Position numbers and translations under genes: made by a program. 61,284 nucleotides of DNA. It comes from an uncultured Collinsella sp. GTDB lineage: Bacteria > Actinomycetota > Coriobacteriia > Coriobacteriales > Coriobacteriaceae. The stretch is from NCBI GenBank assembly GCA_934654605.1, contig CAKUGH010000003.1, positions 1 to 61,284 of the forward strand, given 5' to 3'. Below, in pieces: positions 9,203-16,770 of this stretch (positions are counted from its first letter, which is position 1; the number at the start of each line of letters is the position of its first letter). The notes beneath the pieces were generated by a model. It was not told the origin of the DNA. It saw only the letters and a program-made list of their open reading frames with translations, and searched no databases.

Positions 9203-9269
9203 AGTTGCGGTGAAATAGTTCTTATTTGAGCTTGCAGGGCTCAAAAACTGGAACTATTCCACCGCAACT
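9203..9269. repeat. 67-bp imperfect palindrome
   Basis: Arms of 19 bp with one mismatch (9203-9221 against 9251-9269), plus an inner 7-bp stem TTTGAGC/GCTCAAA. It lies between the convergent topoisomerase and zinc-ribbon genes. A half-copy (GGTTCTATTCCACCG) sits at 1781-1796, so it may belong to a dispersed family. Confidence 0.6.
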
Positions 9270-9287
9270 TCTTGTTGGTTGGGGAGT

Positions 9288-10271
9288 TTAGTTCACCTCG
9301 ACGGGCTTGGCACCGGGGTAGCGGTTCTCAAAGTCCAGGCGGTACTTGTTGCTGCTGGTTCCCGGCTCGTTGTCGCGCGCCAACGGCGCCACGATCTCGT
9401 CCTTGTGGTCCTCGGGCTTGGAGTACTTCAGGCTGATCTCCCAAGCGTCGCAGATCGCGTCGATGCGGTGATCCAGGTCGTCGTACAGGGCGATGATGTC
9501 CTTCCAGGAGCTGTAGTTCTTGGAGCTCGTGGGGACGTCCAGGTCCTCGACGATATCGTAATACTGCTCGATGGTGTCCTCCGTGCGCTCGGCGACGTCG
9601 GCGAGATTTTGACGGGTGGTGCGATCTTCTTCCAGATAGCTGCCGTTAAAGGCCTGCGCGCAGGCGCGAACCTGGCTGTCGAGGTCTTCGAGCAGGTCGT
9701 AGTATTCGCTCAATCGACGGTAGAGGTTCTGCTCGGAAAGCGTTGTTTCGCCGCCATCCTCGTCGTCATCGTCATCATCGTCGTACAGGCTGTTGGGATC
9801 GCCGAAGGGCTTTAGGTCATCGGCATCGTCATCGTGGTGCAGCTTGGCTACCTCGGCAGTCGTCTGCGTGGCGGCGTTGTCGAACGGCTTGATCACAAAG
9901 AAGATGACCAGGGCGATGATGATCGCCACCAGCACAACGATAACGGCGATGAGCGGCCCGGTGCCGCTCTTTTTGGGAGCGGGGGCCTGTAGCGAGGCGG
10001 GCGTATACGCGGAAGCCGGCTGCTGCTGGGGCGAGCCGCCCGCGACAGGGATGCGCTGCGTCGTTTCGACCGCCGCGGGGCCGGCGGCGGGGTCGGGGCG
10101 ATAGGCGAGAGGATCGTTTGATTTGGTTTGCGACGTATCGAGGGCGCCGGTCTGCTCAAAAGCGGGCTGGCTATCGCTCGCGGCTGCTTGCTCAACGGGT
10201 GCACCGCACGAGGTGCAGAACTTGGCATCATCTGCAAGAAGCTTGCCGCACGAGGCGCAATACCGAGACAT
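9288..10271 (-). CDS. Zinc-ribbon membrane protein
   Basis: 327 residues, function unknown. The N-terminus carries a double CxxC zinc ribbon (CASCG...CTSCG). A low-complexity linker follows, then one membrane helix (PLIAVIVVLVAIIIALVIFFV). An external domain has a run of aspartates (DDDDDDDE) and helical segments rich in Asp and Tyr. The order is that of bacterial zinc-ribbon membrane proteins with a sensory or envelope role. ATG at 10271 is chosen over 10289 because AAAGGAG lies just before it. Confidence 0.8.
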   Translation of the reverse strand: MSRYCASCGKLLADDAKFCTSCGAPVEQAAASDSQPAFEQTGALDTSQTKSNDPLAYRPDPAAGPAAVETTQRIPVAGGSPQQQPASAYTPASLQAPAPKKSGTGPLIAVIVVLVAIIIALVIFFVIKPFDNAATQTTAEVAKLHHDDDADDLKPFGDPNSLYDDDDDDDEDGGETTLSEQNLYRRLSEYYDLLEDLDSQVRACAQAFNGSYLEEDRTTRQNLADVAERTEDTIEQYYDIVEDLDVPTSSKNYSSWKDIIALYDDLDHRIDAICDAWEISLKYSKPEDHKDEIVAPLARDNEPGTSSNKYRLDFENRYPGAKPVEVN

Positions 10272-10321
10272 TGCCACTCCTTTCGCCACATTTCAATGCA
10301 ATACGACGATTATACCCAGCG

Positions 10322-10420
10322 TCCCAAAAAGCCGGCAGTTAGGGACGTTCCTTTTCGGCCGGGTAGTCATTCTTAAACGACTAGTCACTCAAGAACGTCC
10401 CCAACGACTAGGTTGGGTTT
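10322..10420. repeat. Dispersed intergenic repeat, copy A
   Basis: Contains GGCAGTTAGGGACGTTCCTT, a GCCGG end, and segments around GACTAGTCA and GAACGTCCCC. The same blocks recur at 51884-51965, and fragments occur at 1755-1785. No open frame. Confidence 0.6.
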
Positions 10421-10500
10421 GGGGTGCGCCTGCCCCTGGGGTATCATGGCTTGGTTGCTATAACTCGCATTTTCGCGCCTTGTAGGAAGGGGCTGCGCCC

Positions 10501-11184
10501 ATGGCTTTTGAGCCCGCTCAACATAGCTTTATCACGCTCGAGGGCGTCGACGGCGCCGGCAAGTCCACACAGGCGCGCCTACTGGCCCGCGCGCTCGACC
10601 TTGCCGGCTACCAGGTTGTGAGCCTGCGCGAGCCGGGCGGCACCGCCATCAGCGAAAAGATCCGCGCCCTGCTGCTCGACCCTGCCAACACGGCGATGGG
10701 CGATACCTGCGAGCTACTGCTCTACGAGGCCGCGCGCGCCCAGCTGGTGCACGAGGTCATCGCACCCGCCCTCGCGGCCGGCAAGGTGGTCCTGTGCGAC
10801 CGCTTCTACGATTCCACGACGTGCTACCAGGCGTTTGCCGATGGCCTCGACCGTCAGATGGTACGCGACGCCAACAACCTGGCCGTCGCCGGCACGCACC
10901 CGGCGCTCACGCTCGTCTATCACATCACGCCCGAGCAGGCGGCGCTACGCATGGCCGCCCGTGGTGCTGCTGACCGCATGGAGGCCAAGGGCGTGGCATT
11001 CCAAGAGCGCGTTTACCAGGGCTTTTGCGCTATTGCTGCCGAGGAGCCGGACCGTGTGAAGCTCATCGACGCCACCGCGCCAATCGCAGATGTCTTCGCG
11101 CAGACGGTCGAGCAGGTTCGCGCGTACGGCCTCGACATTCCCCAAGATGCTGTCGCCGCCGCGCTCGCCCAGGAGGCTGAGTAA
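10501..11184 (+). CDS. tmk: Thymidylate kinase
   Basis: 227 residues; phosphorylates dTMP to dTDP for DNA synthesis. The P-loop LEGVDGAGKST is at residues 13-23. LREPGGTAISEKIR is the dTMP-binding segment and DRFYDSTTCYQ the DRY-type motif. The ATG follows GTAGGAAGGGG at slightly wide spacing. A TATCAT box at 10442 is the likely -10. holB begins two bases after the stop, the usual tmk-holB arrangement. Confidence 0.95.
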   Translation: MAFEPAQHSFITLEGVDGAGKSTQARLLARALDLAGYQVVSLREPGGTAISEKIRALLLDPANTAMGDTCELLLYEAARAQLVHEVIAPALAAGKVVLCDRFYDSTTCYQAFADGLDRQMVRDANNLAVAGTHPALTLVYHITPEQAALRMAARGAADRMEAKGVAFQERVYQGFCAIAAEEPDRVKLIDATAPIADVFAQTVEQVRAYGLDIPQDAVAAALAQEAE

Positions 11185-11185
11185 C

Positions 11186-12313
11186 ATGGCCCCCGCTCAG
11201 GCAAGCCTGCTCGCCAAGCTCGACACCCAAGAGCGCGTGCGCGACTTTTTGACCAACGCTATCGCCAGCGGCCGCGCATCGCACGCCTACCTGTTCTTGG
11301 GCGCTCCCGGTGCCGGCAAGCTCGACGCCGCATGGGCGCTTGCCCAGGCATTCCTGTGCGAGCAGGACGGCTGCGGATCGTGCGACAGCTGTGTGCGCGT
11401 CGCGCGCCATACGCACCCCGACGTGCACTATTACACGCCCGAGAGCGCCACAGGCTACCTCATCGCCCAGACCCGCGAGCTCCTCGACGACGTGCCCCTC
11501 GCACCCATCCGCGCCAAGGCAAAGGTCTACATCATCGATCGCGCCGAACAGTTGCGCGCCAACACTGCCAACGCGCTGCTCAAAACGCTCGAGGAGCCGC
11601 CCGAGGGCGTCATGTTCATCCTGCTGGGCACCTCGTCCGACGTAATGCTGCCCACCATCGTGAGCCGCTGCCAGTGCGTGCCGTTTAGGCTGGTGTCGCC
11701 CACTGTGGCCGCACAGGCCGTGAGCCGCGCCACCGGCCAGGACCCCGCGCGTTGCCGCATGGCCGTCGCCGTGGCGGGAAGCCCCACGCGTGGTATCGAG
11801 TTCCTCAAGAGTGCCGAGCGCCAGGACGCTCGCCGTCAGATGGTCCGCGCCATCGACTCGCTCATCGCCGCCGACGAGGCCGACGTGCTCAGCCGCGCCA
11901 AGTCGCTCATCGTTGCCGTCAAGGCGCCGCTCGCCGAGGTCAAGTCCACGCAGGAAAAGGTGCTCGAGCAAAACGCCGACTACCTGTCGCGTGGAGCATT
12001 GAAGCAGCTTGAGGACCGCAACAAGCGCGAACTCAACGCGCGCGAGCGTTCGGGTATCATGGAAGCGCTGGCGAGCGCGCGGACGCTCATGCGTGACGTG
12101 CTGCTGACGCTTCAGGACGAGGCGGCCGACGTGGTGAACGAGGACGTGCGTGACACAATCGGGCGGCTTGCCGCCGCGACGAATGTTGCGGGTGCCACCC
12201 AGGCGCTCGAGGCGGTCGCAGCCGCCGAGCGCAACATCGCCAGAAACGTTACTCCCCAGCTGGCCATCGAGGTCGTGCTGTTCGATATCAGGAAGGCACT
12301 GAAATGCCGTTAG
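11186..12313 (+). CDS. holB: DNA polymerase III delta' subunit
   Basis: 375 residues; clamp-loader subunit of the replicase. The N-terminal AAA+ domain has FLGAPGAGKLDAAWAL as P-loop and a zinc knuckle CGSCDSCVRVARHTHPDVH. The family signature ANALLKTLEEPPEGVMFILL follows, then the sensor segment LPTIVSRCQ. The true start is ATG 11186 after AGGAGG; the frame is open further upstream only as overlap with tmk. The 3' end overlaps ricT by ten bases. Confidence 0.92.
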   Translation: MAPAQASLLAKLDTQERVRDFLTNAIASGRASHAYLFLGAPGAGKLDAAWALAQAFLCEQDGCGSCDSCVRVARHTHPDVHYYTPESATGYLIAQTRELLDDVPLAPIRAKAKVYIIDRAEQLRANTANALLKTLEEPPEGVMFILLGTSSDVMLPTIVSRCQCVPFRLVSPTVAAQAVSRATGQDPARCRMAVAVAGSPTRGIEFLKSAERQDARRQMVRAIDSLIAADEADVLSRAKSLIVAVKAPLAEVKSTQEKVLEQNADYLSRGALKQLEDRNKRELNARERSGIMEALASARTLMRDVLLTLQDEAADVVNEDVRDTIGRLAAATNVAGATQALEAVAAAERNIARNVTPQLAIEVVLFDIRKALKCR

Positions 12314-14004
12314 TTGTACCCGTTAAGTTTACCTACGCCTCGCGCGACCTGTGGTTCGACCCGCAGGATCTGGATATCCTCGAGGCCGATTACGCTATTT
12401 GCTCCACCGAGCGTGGAACCGAGATCGGCCTGGTCACGGCCGATCCCTTCGAGGTGCCGCAGGACGAGATCGGCCAGCCGCTCAAGCCCGTGCTGCGTGT
12501 GGCGAGCGACATCGACCTGCAGCTTGCCGACGACCTGGCCATCCAGGGCGACGAGGCCATGGTCGATTTTCGCCGTCTGGTCAAGGAGCTCGACCTCGAG
12601 ATGAAGCCGGTCGGCGTCGAATATCTCTTTGGCGGCGAGAAGGCCGTGTTCTACTTTGCGGCCGAGGAGCGCGTCGATTTTCGCCAGCTCGTCAAGGATC
12701 TGTCTTCGACGCTGCACATTCGCGTCGACATGCGCCAGATCGGCGTGCGAGACGAGACCCGCCTGGTGGGCGGCTATGCCCAGTGCGGCCAGGAGCTCTG
12801 CTGCACGCGCTTTGGCGGACAGTTTGAGCCGGTTTCGATCCGCATGGCAAAAGAGCAGGACCTGCCGCTCAATTCGTCCAAGATCAGCGGCGTCTGCGGC
12901 CGCCTGATGTGCTGCCTGCGCTACGAGTTCGAGGCCTACAAGGACTTTAAGAGCCGCGCGCCCAAAAAGAAGACGCTTATCGATACGCCGCTTGGCAAGG
13001 CGCGCATCCAGGAATACGACACCCCGCGTGAGCAGCTGGTGTTGCGCCTGGAGAACGGCAAAGTCTTTAAGGTCAACCTGGCCGATATGACCTGCTCCGA
13101 GGGCTGCAAAAAGAAGGCCGCCGAGCAGGGTTGCAACTGCCGTCCCGACTGCGTGACGCGCGATGTGCTCGAGCGCATCGAGTCGCCCGAGATGCGCCTG
13201 GCGCTTATGGAGCTCGACCGCGAGAACGGCGTCGACGTGGGCGATGGCCTGTCGAGCGCCGATCGCTTGGCGGGCACGTCGATGCCCAAGCGCCGTCGTC
13301 GCGATGCAGATGCCGATGCTCGCGCTGCTCAGAGCCAGGGCGAGGGCCGTGGCCGCGGTAAGGGTCGCGGTAAGGCCGAAGCGCCCGAGGCCGAGGAAGC
13401 CGCCGGTGGCCGTCGCCGTCGCAAGCGTGCGGGCTCGGGCGATGCTGGCGAGGCCGCGGCTGCAGGTAAGAATACCTCCCGCGAGCGCGAGGCTCATCAG
13501 CCCCAGCAGCAGAATCGCGGCGGTGGCATGAACCCCACGCGCCGTCGTCGTCGTCATTTGTCGAGCGAGGAGCGCGAGGACGCCTTCCGCGCAGCAGCCG
13601 CTCGCGAGGCCGGTGCCGCTCCCAAGGGCGGCTCGGGTTCCGATGCTCCTGCCGACAAGGGTGGCAAGCAGTGCAACGATGACGAGCGCGCTCCGCGTCC
13701 GCGCCGTCGCCATTCCTCGGGCACGCAGCAAAAGCCCTCGGTGCCTTCTGTGGCCGATCAAGTCTCGGATGGCGAGGTCAAGGTCACGCGTCGTCGTCCT
13801 GGAGACGGCGGAGGGGCGGCTGCCAAGGCCACGCGCGGCGCCGCTCGCGACGAACGCGAGTCGCGCGAAGATCATGGTGGCGAGGATTCGGCCGACCAGG
13901 GCCAGAAGCGCCGCCGCCGTCGTCGTTCCCGCAAGCCGCGTCAAGATGGTGGCGAGGGCTCGACCCAAAACTCGTCCGCACCGCAACCGCCTGCCGGCGA
14001 ATAA
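12304..14004 (+). CDS. ricT: PSP1/RicT-type protein with long basic tail
   Basis: 566 residues. Residues 1-300 are a PSP1 domain like Bacillus YaaT/RicT, a subunit of the Ric complex that carries FeS clusters and assists RNase Y. The conserved Cys-rich signature GGYAQCGQELCCTRFGG...GVCGRLMCCLRYE is present. About 250 further residues are rich in Arg, Gly, Lys and Glu (GRGRGKGRGK, RRRRRH) and look disordered and RNA-binding. This tail is far longer than in the Bacillus protein. The gene overlaps holB, as in many tmk-holB-ricT operons. Confidence 0.88.
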   Translation: MPLVVPVKFTYASRDLWFDPQDLDILEADYAICSTERGTEIGLVTADPFEVPQDEIGQPLKPVLRVASDIDLQLADDLAIQGDEAMVDFRRLVKELDLEMKPVGVEYLFGGEKAVFYFAAEERVDFRQLVKDLSSTLHIRVDMRQIGVRDETRLVGGYAQCGQELCCTRFGGQFEPVSIRMAKEQDLPLNSSKISGVCGRLMCCLRYEFEAYKDFKSRAPKKKTLIDTPLGKARIQEYDTPREQLVLRLENGKVFKVNLADMTCSEGCKKKAAEQGCNCRPDCVTRDVLERIESPEMRLALMELDRENGVDVGDGLSSADRLAGTSMPKRRRRDADADARAAQSQGEGRGRGKGRGKAEAPEAEEAAGGRRRRKRAGSGDAGEAAAAGKNTSREREAHQPQQQNRGGGMNPTRRRRRHLSSEEREDAFRAAAAREAGAAPKGGSGSDAPADKGGKQCNDDERAPRPRRRHSSGTQQKPSVPSVADQVSDGEVKVTRRRPGDGGGAAAKATRGAARDERESREDHGGEDSADQGQKRRRRRRSRKPRQDGGEGSTQNSSAPQPPAGE

Positions 14005-14049
14005 CGCCCGCGAGCGGATTTAACTTGTCCTGCCCCGAGTGCATCGGGG

Positions 14050-14055
14050 TATCAT
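14050..14055 (+). promoter_or_regulatory. Probable -10 of the comF transcript
   Basis: TATCAT, with a weak -35 TTGTCC at 14025-14030 (19-bp spacer). It would start transcription only a few bases before the 14068-14103 hairpin. Confidence 0.4.
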
Positions 14056-14067
14056 AGCGCTGAATCA

Positions 14068-14103
14068 ACAACCCTCCCTGCGACCGAACGTAGGGAGGGT
14101 TGT
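14068..14103 (+). promoter_or_regulatory. Leader hairpin that covers the comF ribosome site
   Basis: 12-bp perfect stem (14068-14079 with 14092-14103) and a 12-nt loop. The 3' arm contains AGGGAGGG, the only strong ribosome-binding sequence before TTG 14107. It could hide the site and control translation, or act as a ricT terminator with a poor T-run. Confidence 0.55.
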
Positions 14104-14106
14104 GTC

Positions 14107-14913
14107 TTGAAGAGGCATTTGAATGTGTTGGGTCGCTTGCAAGGTGTTGGCGCCCTACCGTTTGCGGATGAATTACTACCGTTTGCCGAGCGCGCGGCAC
14201 ACGAAGCGCTTGAGGCGTTGTCGCCCACGCGATGCGCCGGTTGCGAGCGCGCCGGTGCGCTTATTTGCCAAGACTGTCTGTCGGCGTTTACGCTCATAGA
14301 CCCGCGCCATAGCTGCACCCGATGCGGCGCCCCGTTTGGAGACCTGCTGTGTACCGAGTGCTCGGTCGAGGGCGCGTCCTCGGCAATGGCCGAGGCGCTC
14401 GATCGCTGCTTGGCGTGCGCCGTCTATGTGCACCCGCTGCCGCGCATCATTAAAGCGTACAAAGACGCGGGCGAGCGACGCCTGGCGTCGTATCTAGCGG
14501 AGCTGCTATACGACACCGCCTTACATGCCCAGGTCGCGGCACCCGAACGCTACGGCGGTGTGTTGTCCGGCGCCGATGCGGTGGTGTTTGTGCCCGCGAC
14601 GGCGGCGGCGTTTCGGCGACGCGGCTTCGATCATATGGAAGCCATCGCGCGCCCATTTTGCGAGCTGTCGGGTGTTCCGTTGATCGACGCCCTCGTTAAA
14701 TACGGCCATGGCGACCAGCGCGAACTCGGTCGTGAAGAACGCCGTGAACGCGCCCGAGGTATGTACGAGACCGTTGAGGACGTGCGCGGCCTCCGCCTGC
14801 TGCTCATCGATGACGTCATTACCACGGGCGCGACCATGGCCGCTGCGTCGGCGGAACTCAGGCGTGCCGGCGCTGCGGCCGTCGATGGCCTTGCTATAGC
14901 GCGCGTTTGGTAG
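14107..14913 (+). CDS. comF: ComF-family phosphoribosyltransferase-like protein
   Basis: 268 residues. ComFC homologues take part in DNA uptake for natural transformation. The N-terminal zinc finger is CAGC...CQDC followed by CTRCG...CTEC. The C-terminal phosphoribosyltransferase domain has the PRPP motif LLLIDDVITTGATM near residue 236. The start is uncertain: TTG 14107 has AGGGAGGG seven bases upstream but inside a hairpin, and GTG 14125 has AGAGG. There is no comFA beside it. Confidence 0.87.
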   Translation: MKRHLNVLGRLQGVGALPFADELLPFAERAAHEALEALSPTRCAGCERAGALICQDCLSAFTLIDPRHSCTRCGAPFGDLLCTECSVEGASSAMAEALDRCLACAVYVHPLPRIIKAYKDAGERRLASYLAELLYDTALHAQVAAPERYGGVLSGADAVVFVPATAAAFRRRGFDHMEAIARPFCELSGVPLIDALVKYGHGDQRELGREERRERARGMYETVEDVRGLRLLLIDDVITTGATMAAASAELRRAGAAAVDGLAIARVW

Positions 14914-14924
14914 GGGTGGTTCAG

Positions 14925-16037
14925 ATGGCAATAAAGATCGGGCAGCGCAGCAAGCCGACAAGCGAGCAGTTAGCGGCATCCGTAATCCTGACGGGCGCCT
15001 CGGCGCTGCGCATGATTCGAGCCGAGCGCCGGCAGATGGGCTACATCGGCTGGAAGGACCTCGAACCCGAGGAGGAACGCCGCGTACTGAGCGCGTCATC
15101 GCCCTCGACCGAGGATATCTATCTTCCCGACCTGGTGCGGATCGGAGCTAAAAGCGGCGAGGTGCAAGAAGACCTGTGCCTGCTAGTGGGGTCTGCGGCA
15201 CAGCGCCGTCGCATGCCTGGCGTGAGTTGGTCTGTCTGCTCCGCGGGGTTGCCGGCCGGCTCGATTTTAGAGGTGGAACCGGGGGTGTACAGCCTATCTT
15301 CCGAGGCCCTTTGCGTTGCCGTTGCGCGCGAGGTTGGCTGCATTCAGGCATTTGCCCTGGCCCAGGAGCTGTGCTCCAAGATTTCACTGAGCGACCGAGG
15401 TGAGTATCTGCCTCCCTATACGTCGCCTGTCGTGAACAGATTGGCAAAGGACAAGGACCAGCCTGCGGATGTGGGCTACTTTGAGGTCGAACCGGTGCTG
15501 ACACCCGATCGCCTGGCAGAATACCTCGCAGCTTGCAAAGGGAGTGCAGCCAAACAGCTGCGGCGCCTGTGCCCCTATCTGTCGGAAAACCTGCGTTCAC
15601 CCATGGAATGCATCATGCTCGCCCTGTTTTCGTTTCCGTTTTCCTATGGGGGATTTGCCTGCGGTCCTTTTAAGACCGATTACAAGATTGAGTTCAACGA
15701 CCGTGCGCAGGCAATCTCGGGGATGCCGCATGCAGTTTGCGATGCGTATCAGGAAGCAGCCCGGTTTGACCTGGAATACAACGGTGAGTTGGGCCATTCC
15801 TCCCGGAGGGGACGTATCCATGATGAAAAACGCAACACGGGCTTGATTACTATGGGAATCGAGGTCGCGACGGTCAACAACGAGATGCTCTGCGACATGG
15901 AAGCAATGGAAGCACTCGCATGGCGTATCCATCAACGCATGGGCAAGCGGTATCGAAACCGTGTCGATGCTCGCAGGGGGAAACAAGAGGCATTGCTTAA
16001 CACGCTGCGGGCGTGTTTTGGGCTTAAGCCAGCCTGA
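14925..16037 (+). CDS. Protein with nuclease-like C-terminal domain
   Basis: 370 residues, unknown function. Near residues 278-310 it reads RFDLEYNGELGH..., then HDEKRNTGLITMGIEVATV. The D-x-E-Y-N-G, H-x-E-K-R and G-I-E-V spacing resembles the Vsr/DUF559 PD-(D/E)XK nuclease fold, with Asp and Glu/Lys as possible catalytic residues. The N-terminal half has no recognised domain. ATG 14925, with GGGGTGG upstream, is preferred to a TTG overlapping comF. It may be co-transcribed with comF. The nuclease assignment is inference from a short motif. Confidence 0.6.
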   Translation: MAIKIGQRSKPTSEQLAASVILTGASALRMIRAERRQMGYIGWKDLEPEEERRVLSASSPSTEDIYLPDLVRIGAKSGEVQEDLCLLVGSAAQRRRMPGVSWSVCSAGLPAGSILEVEPGVYSLSSEALCVAVAREVGCIQAFALAQELCSKISLSDRGEYLPPYTSPVVNRLAKDKDQPADVGYFEVEPVLTPDRLAEYLAACKGSAAKQLRRLCPYLSENLRSPMECIMLALFSFPFSYGGFACGPFKTDYKIEFNDRAQAISGMPHAVCDAYQEAARFDLEYNGELGHSSRRGRIHDEKRNTGLITMGIEVATVNNEMLCDMEAMEALAWRIHQRMGKRYRNRVDARRGKQEALLNTLRACFGLKPA

Positions 16038-16410
16038 TTTCACCTTGAATAGAGGGGGTTACTTATATGTGCTGGCCAAAAAATGGCAAATATGAGTACT
16101 GTCACTAAATCAGTAACAGCAAAATCAAGGAATTTTGGACTCGGAGTCGCCAAAAAGTAAGAAGATAATAAACAAATGTGGAATACCTAGACATCAAGTC
16201 GGCGGCAATGAGTGCAAAATCTGCCTGAGAGACCAAAATTGCCTGTCACTAAATTGGTAACAGTACTCATATTTGCCATTTTTTGGCCAAGGCATCCTAA
16301 AACAGGTGCTCCGGAGCTCCCCGCAGGGGAGCTCCGGGCTTCAAGGGGGCATGAATGGTTCGCTCCGACCTGCGAAATCTGTGCTCACGGTGCGAATGAC
16401 GCCCCTAACC
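16038..16410. other. Intergenic stretch with an inverted-repeat element
   Basis: No gene. It contains the 215-bp element at 16074-16288, then a short hairpin CCGGAGCTCC...GGAGCTCCGG around 16310-16338, then the promoter at 16411-16439. Confidence 0.6.
16074..16288. repeat. 215-bp element with 29-bp perfect inverted ends
   Basis: The ends 16074-16102 and 16260-16288 are exact reverse complements. The outer part reads GGCCAAAAAATGGCAAATAT. Inside each end lies a palindrome of the form CTGTCACTAAAT..GTAACAG. The AT-rich centre encodes nothing. A related half-copy occurs at about 1527-1570. No target duplication is visible. It could be a MITE-like remnant. Confidence 0.7.
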
Positions 16411-16439
16411 TTAAACTTTAGCTTGAACTTAGCTATAAT
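16411..16439 (+). promoter_or_regulatory. Promoter of the structured leader
   Basis: -35 TTAAAC, 17-bp spacer, consensus -10 TATAAT. Transcription should begin near 16446, about 325 bases before the lipoprotein start. Confidence 0.7.
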
Positions 16440-16442
16440 GCG

Positions 16443-16765
16443 CTACGTTCCTGCCAGGCTGTGGTTGCGGACGGACGAAATGTCCATCCTAGTCCAAGAC
16501 AGACGCGGTCAAAGGGATCCACGTAAGCGACCGCGTGCGCGCGGCGCGATCATGGCGCGTCCTAGATGTAAGCCGCACCGTCCGTTCTACTTTCTTTGGG
16601 GCAATACCGCCTCGCGGGCGAGCGGGCCAGTCGTGAAGGTGGCTGCGGCCTCCCGAGCAAACACCCCGGTGCGCAAGTGTGGGGTCAAATACCAGGTCAG
16701 CTGGTGGGAACAACCCGATATTCCGCGCAACGCACGGATTGTATACGACACAGAAGGCAGGGTAG
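16443..16765 (+). ncRNA. Candidate structured RNA or long leader, raiA-RNA-like position
   Basis: About 325 nt of GC-rich DNA between a consensus promoter and the lipoprotein gene. Its ends pair: CTAC and CCTGCC (16443-16446, 16450-16455) with GGCAGG and GTAG (16756-16765). Inner helices include 16467-16474 with 16578-16585, ACGCGGTC/GACCGCGT at 16503-16510/16529-16536, and ACCCC/GGGGT at 16663-16667/16681-16685. An open frame crosses it, but codon use (CGA, AGG, GGG) is unlike the neighbouring genes. It lies between comF and hpf, the neighbourhood I recall for raiA RNAs. The family assignment is inference. Confidence 0.5.
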
Positions 16766-16770
16766 TGGAC

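Noticed and set aside
16443..16765. RNase P RNA, tmRNA or SRP RNA as the identity of the structured leader
   Set aside because: Despite a faint likeness around 16656-16692 to an RNase P conserved region, the GGAAAGUCC core, the tmRNA tag frame and the SRP GGAAGGAAGCAGC loop are all missing.
16273..16770. Extension of the lipoprotein frame 166 codons upstream
   Set aside because: It crosses the inverted-repeat end, a consensus promoter and a structured region, uses codons rare in the neighbouring genes, and would bury the signal peptide inside the protein.
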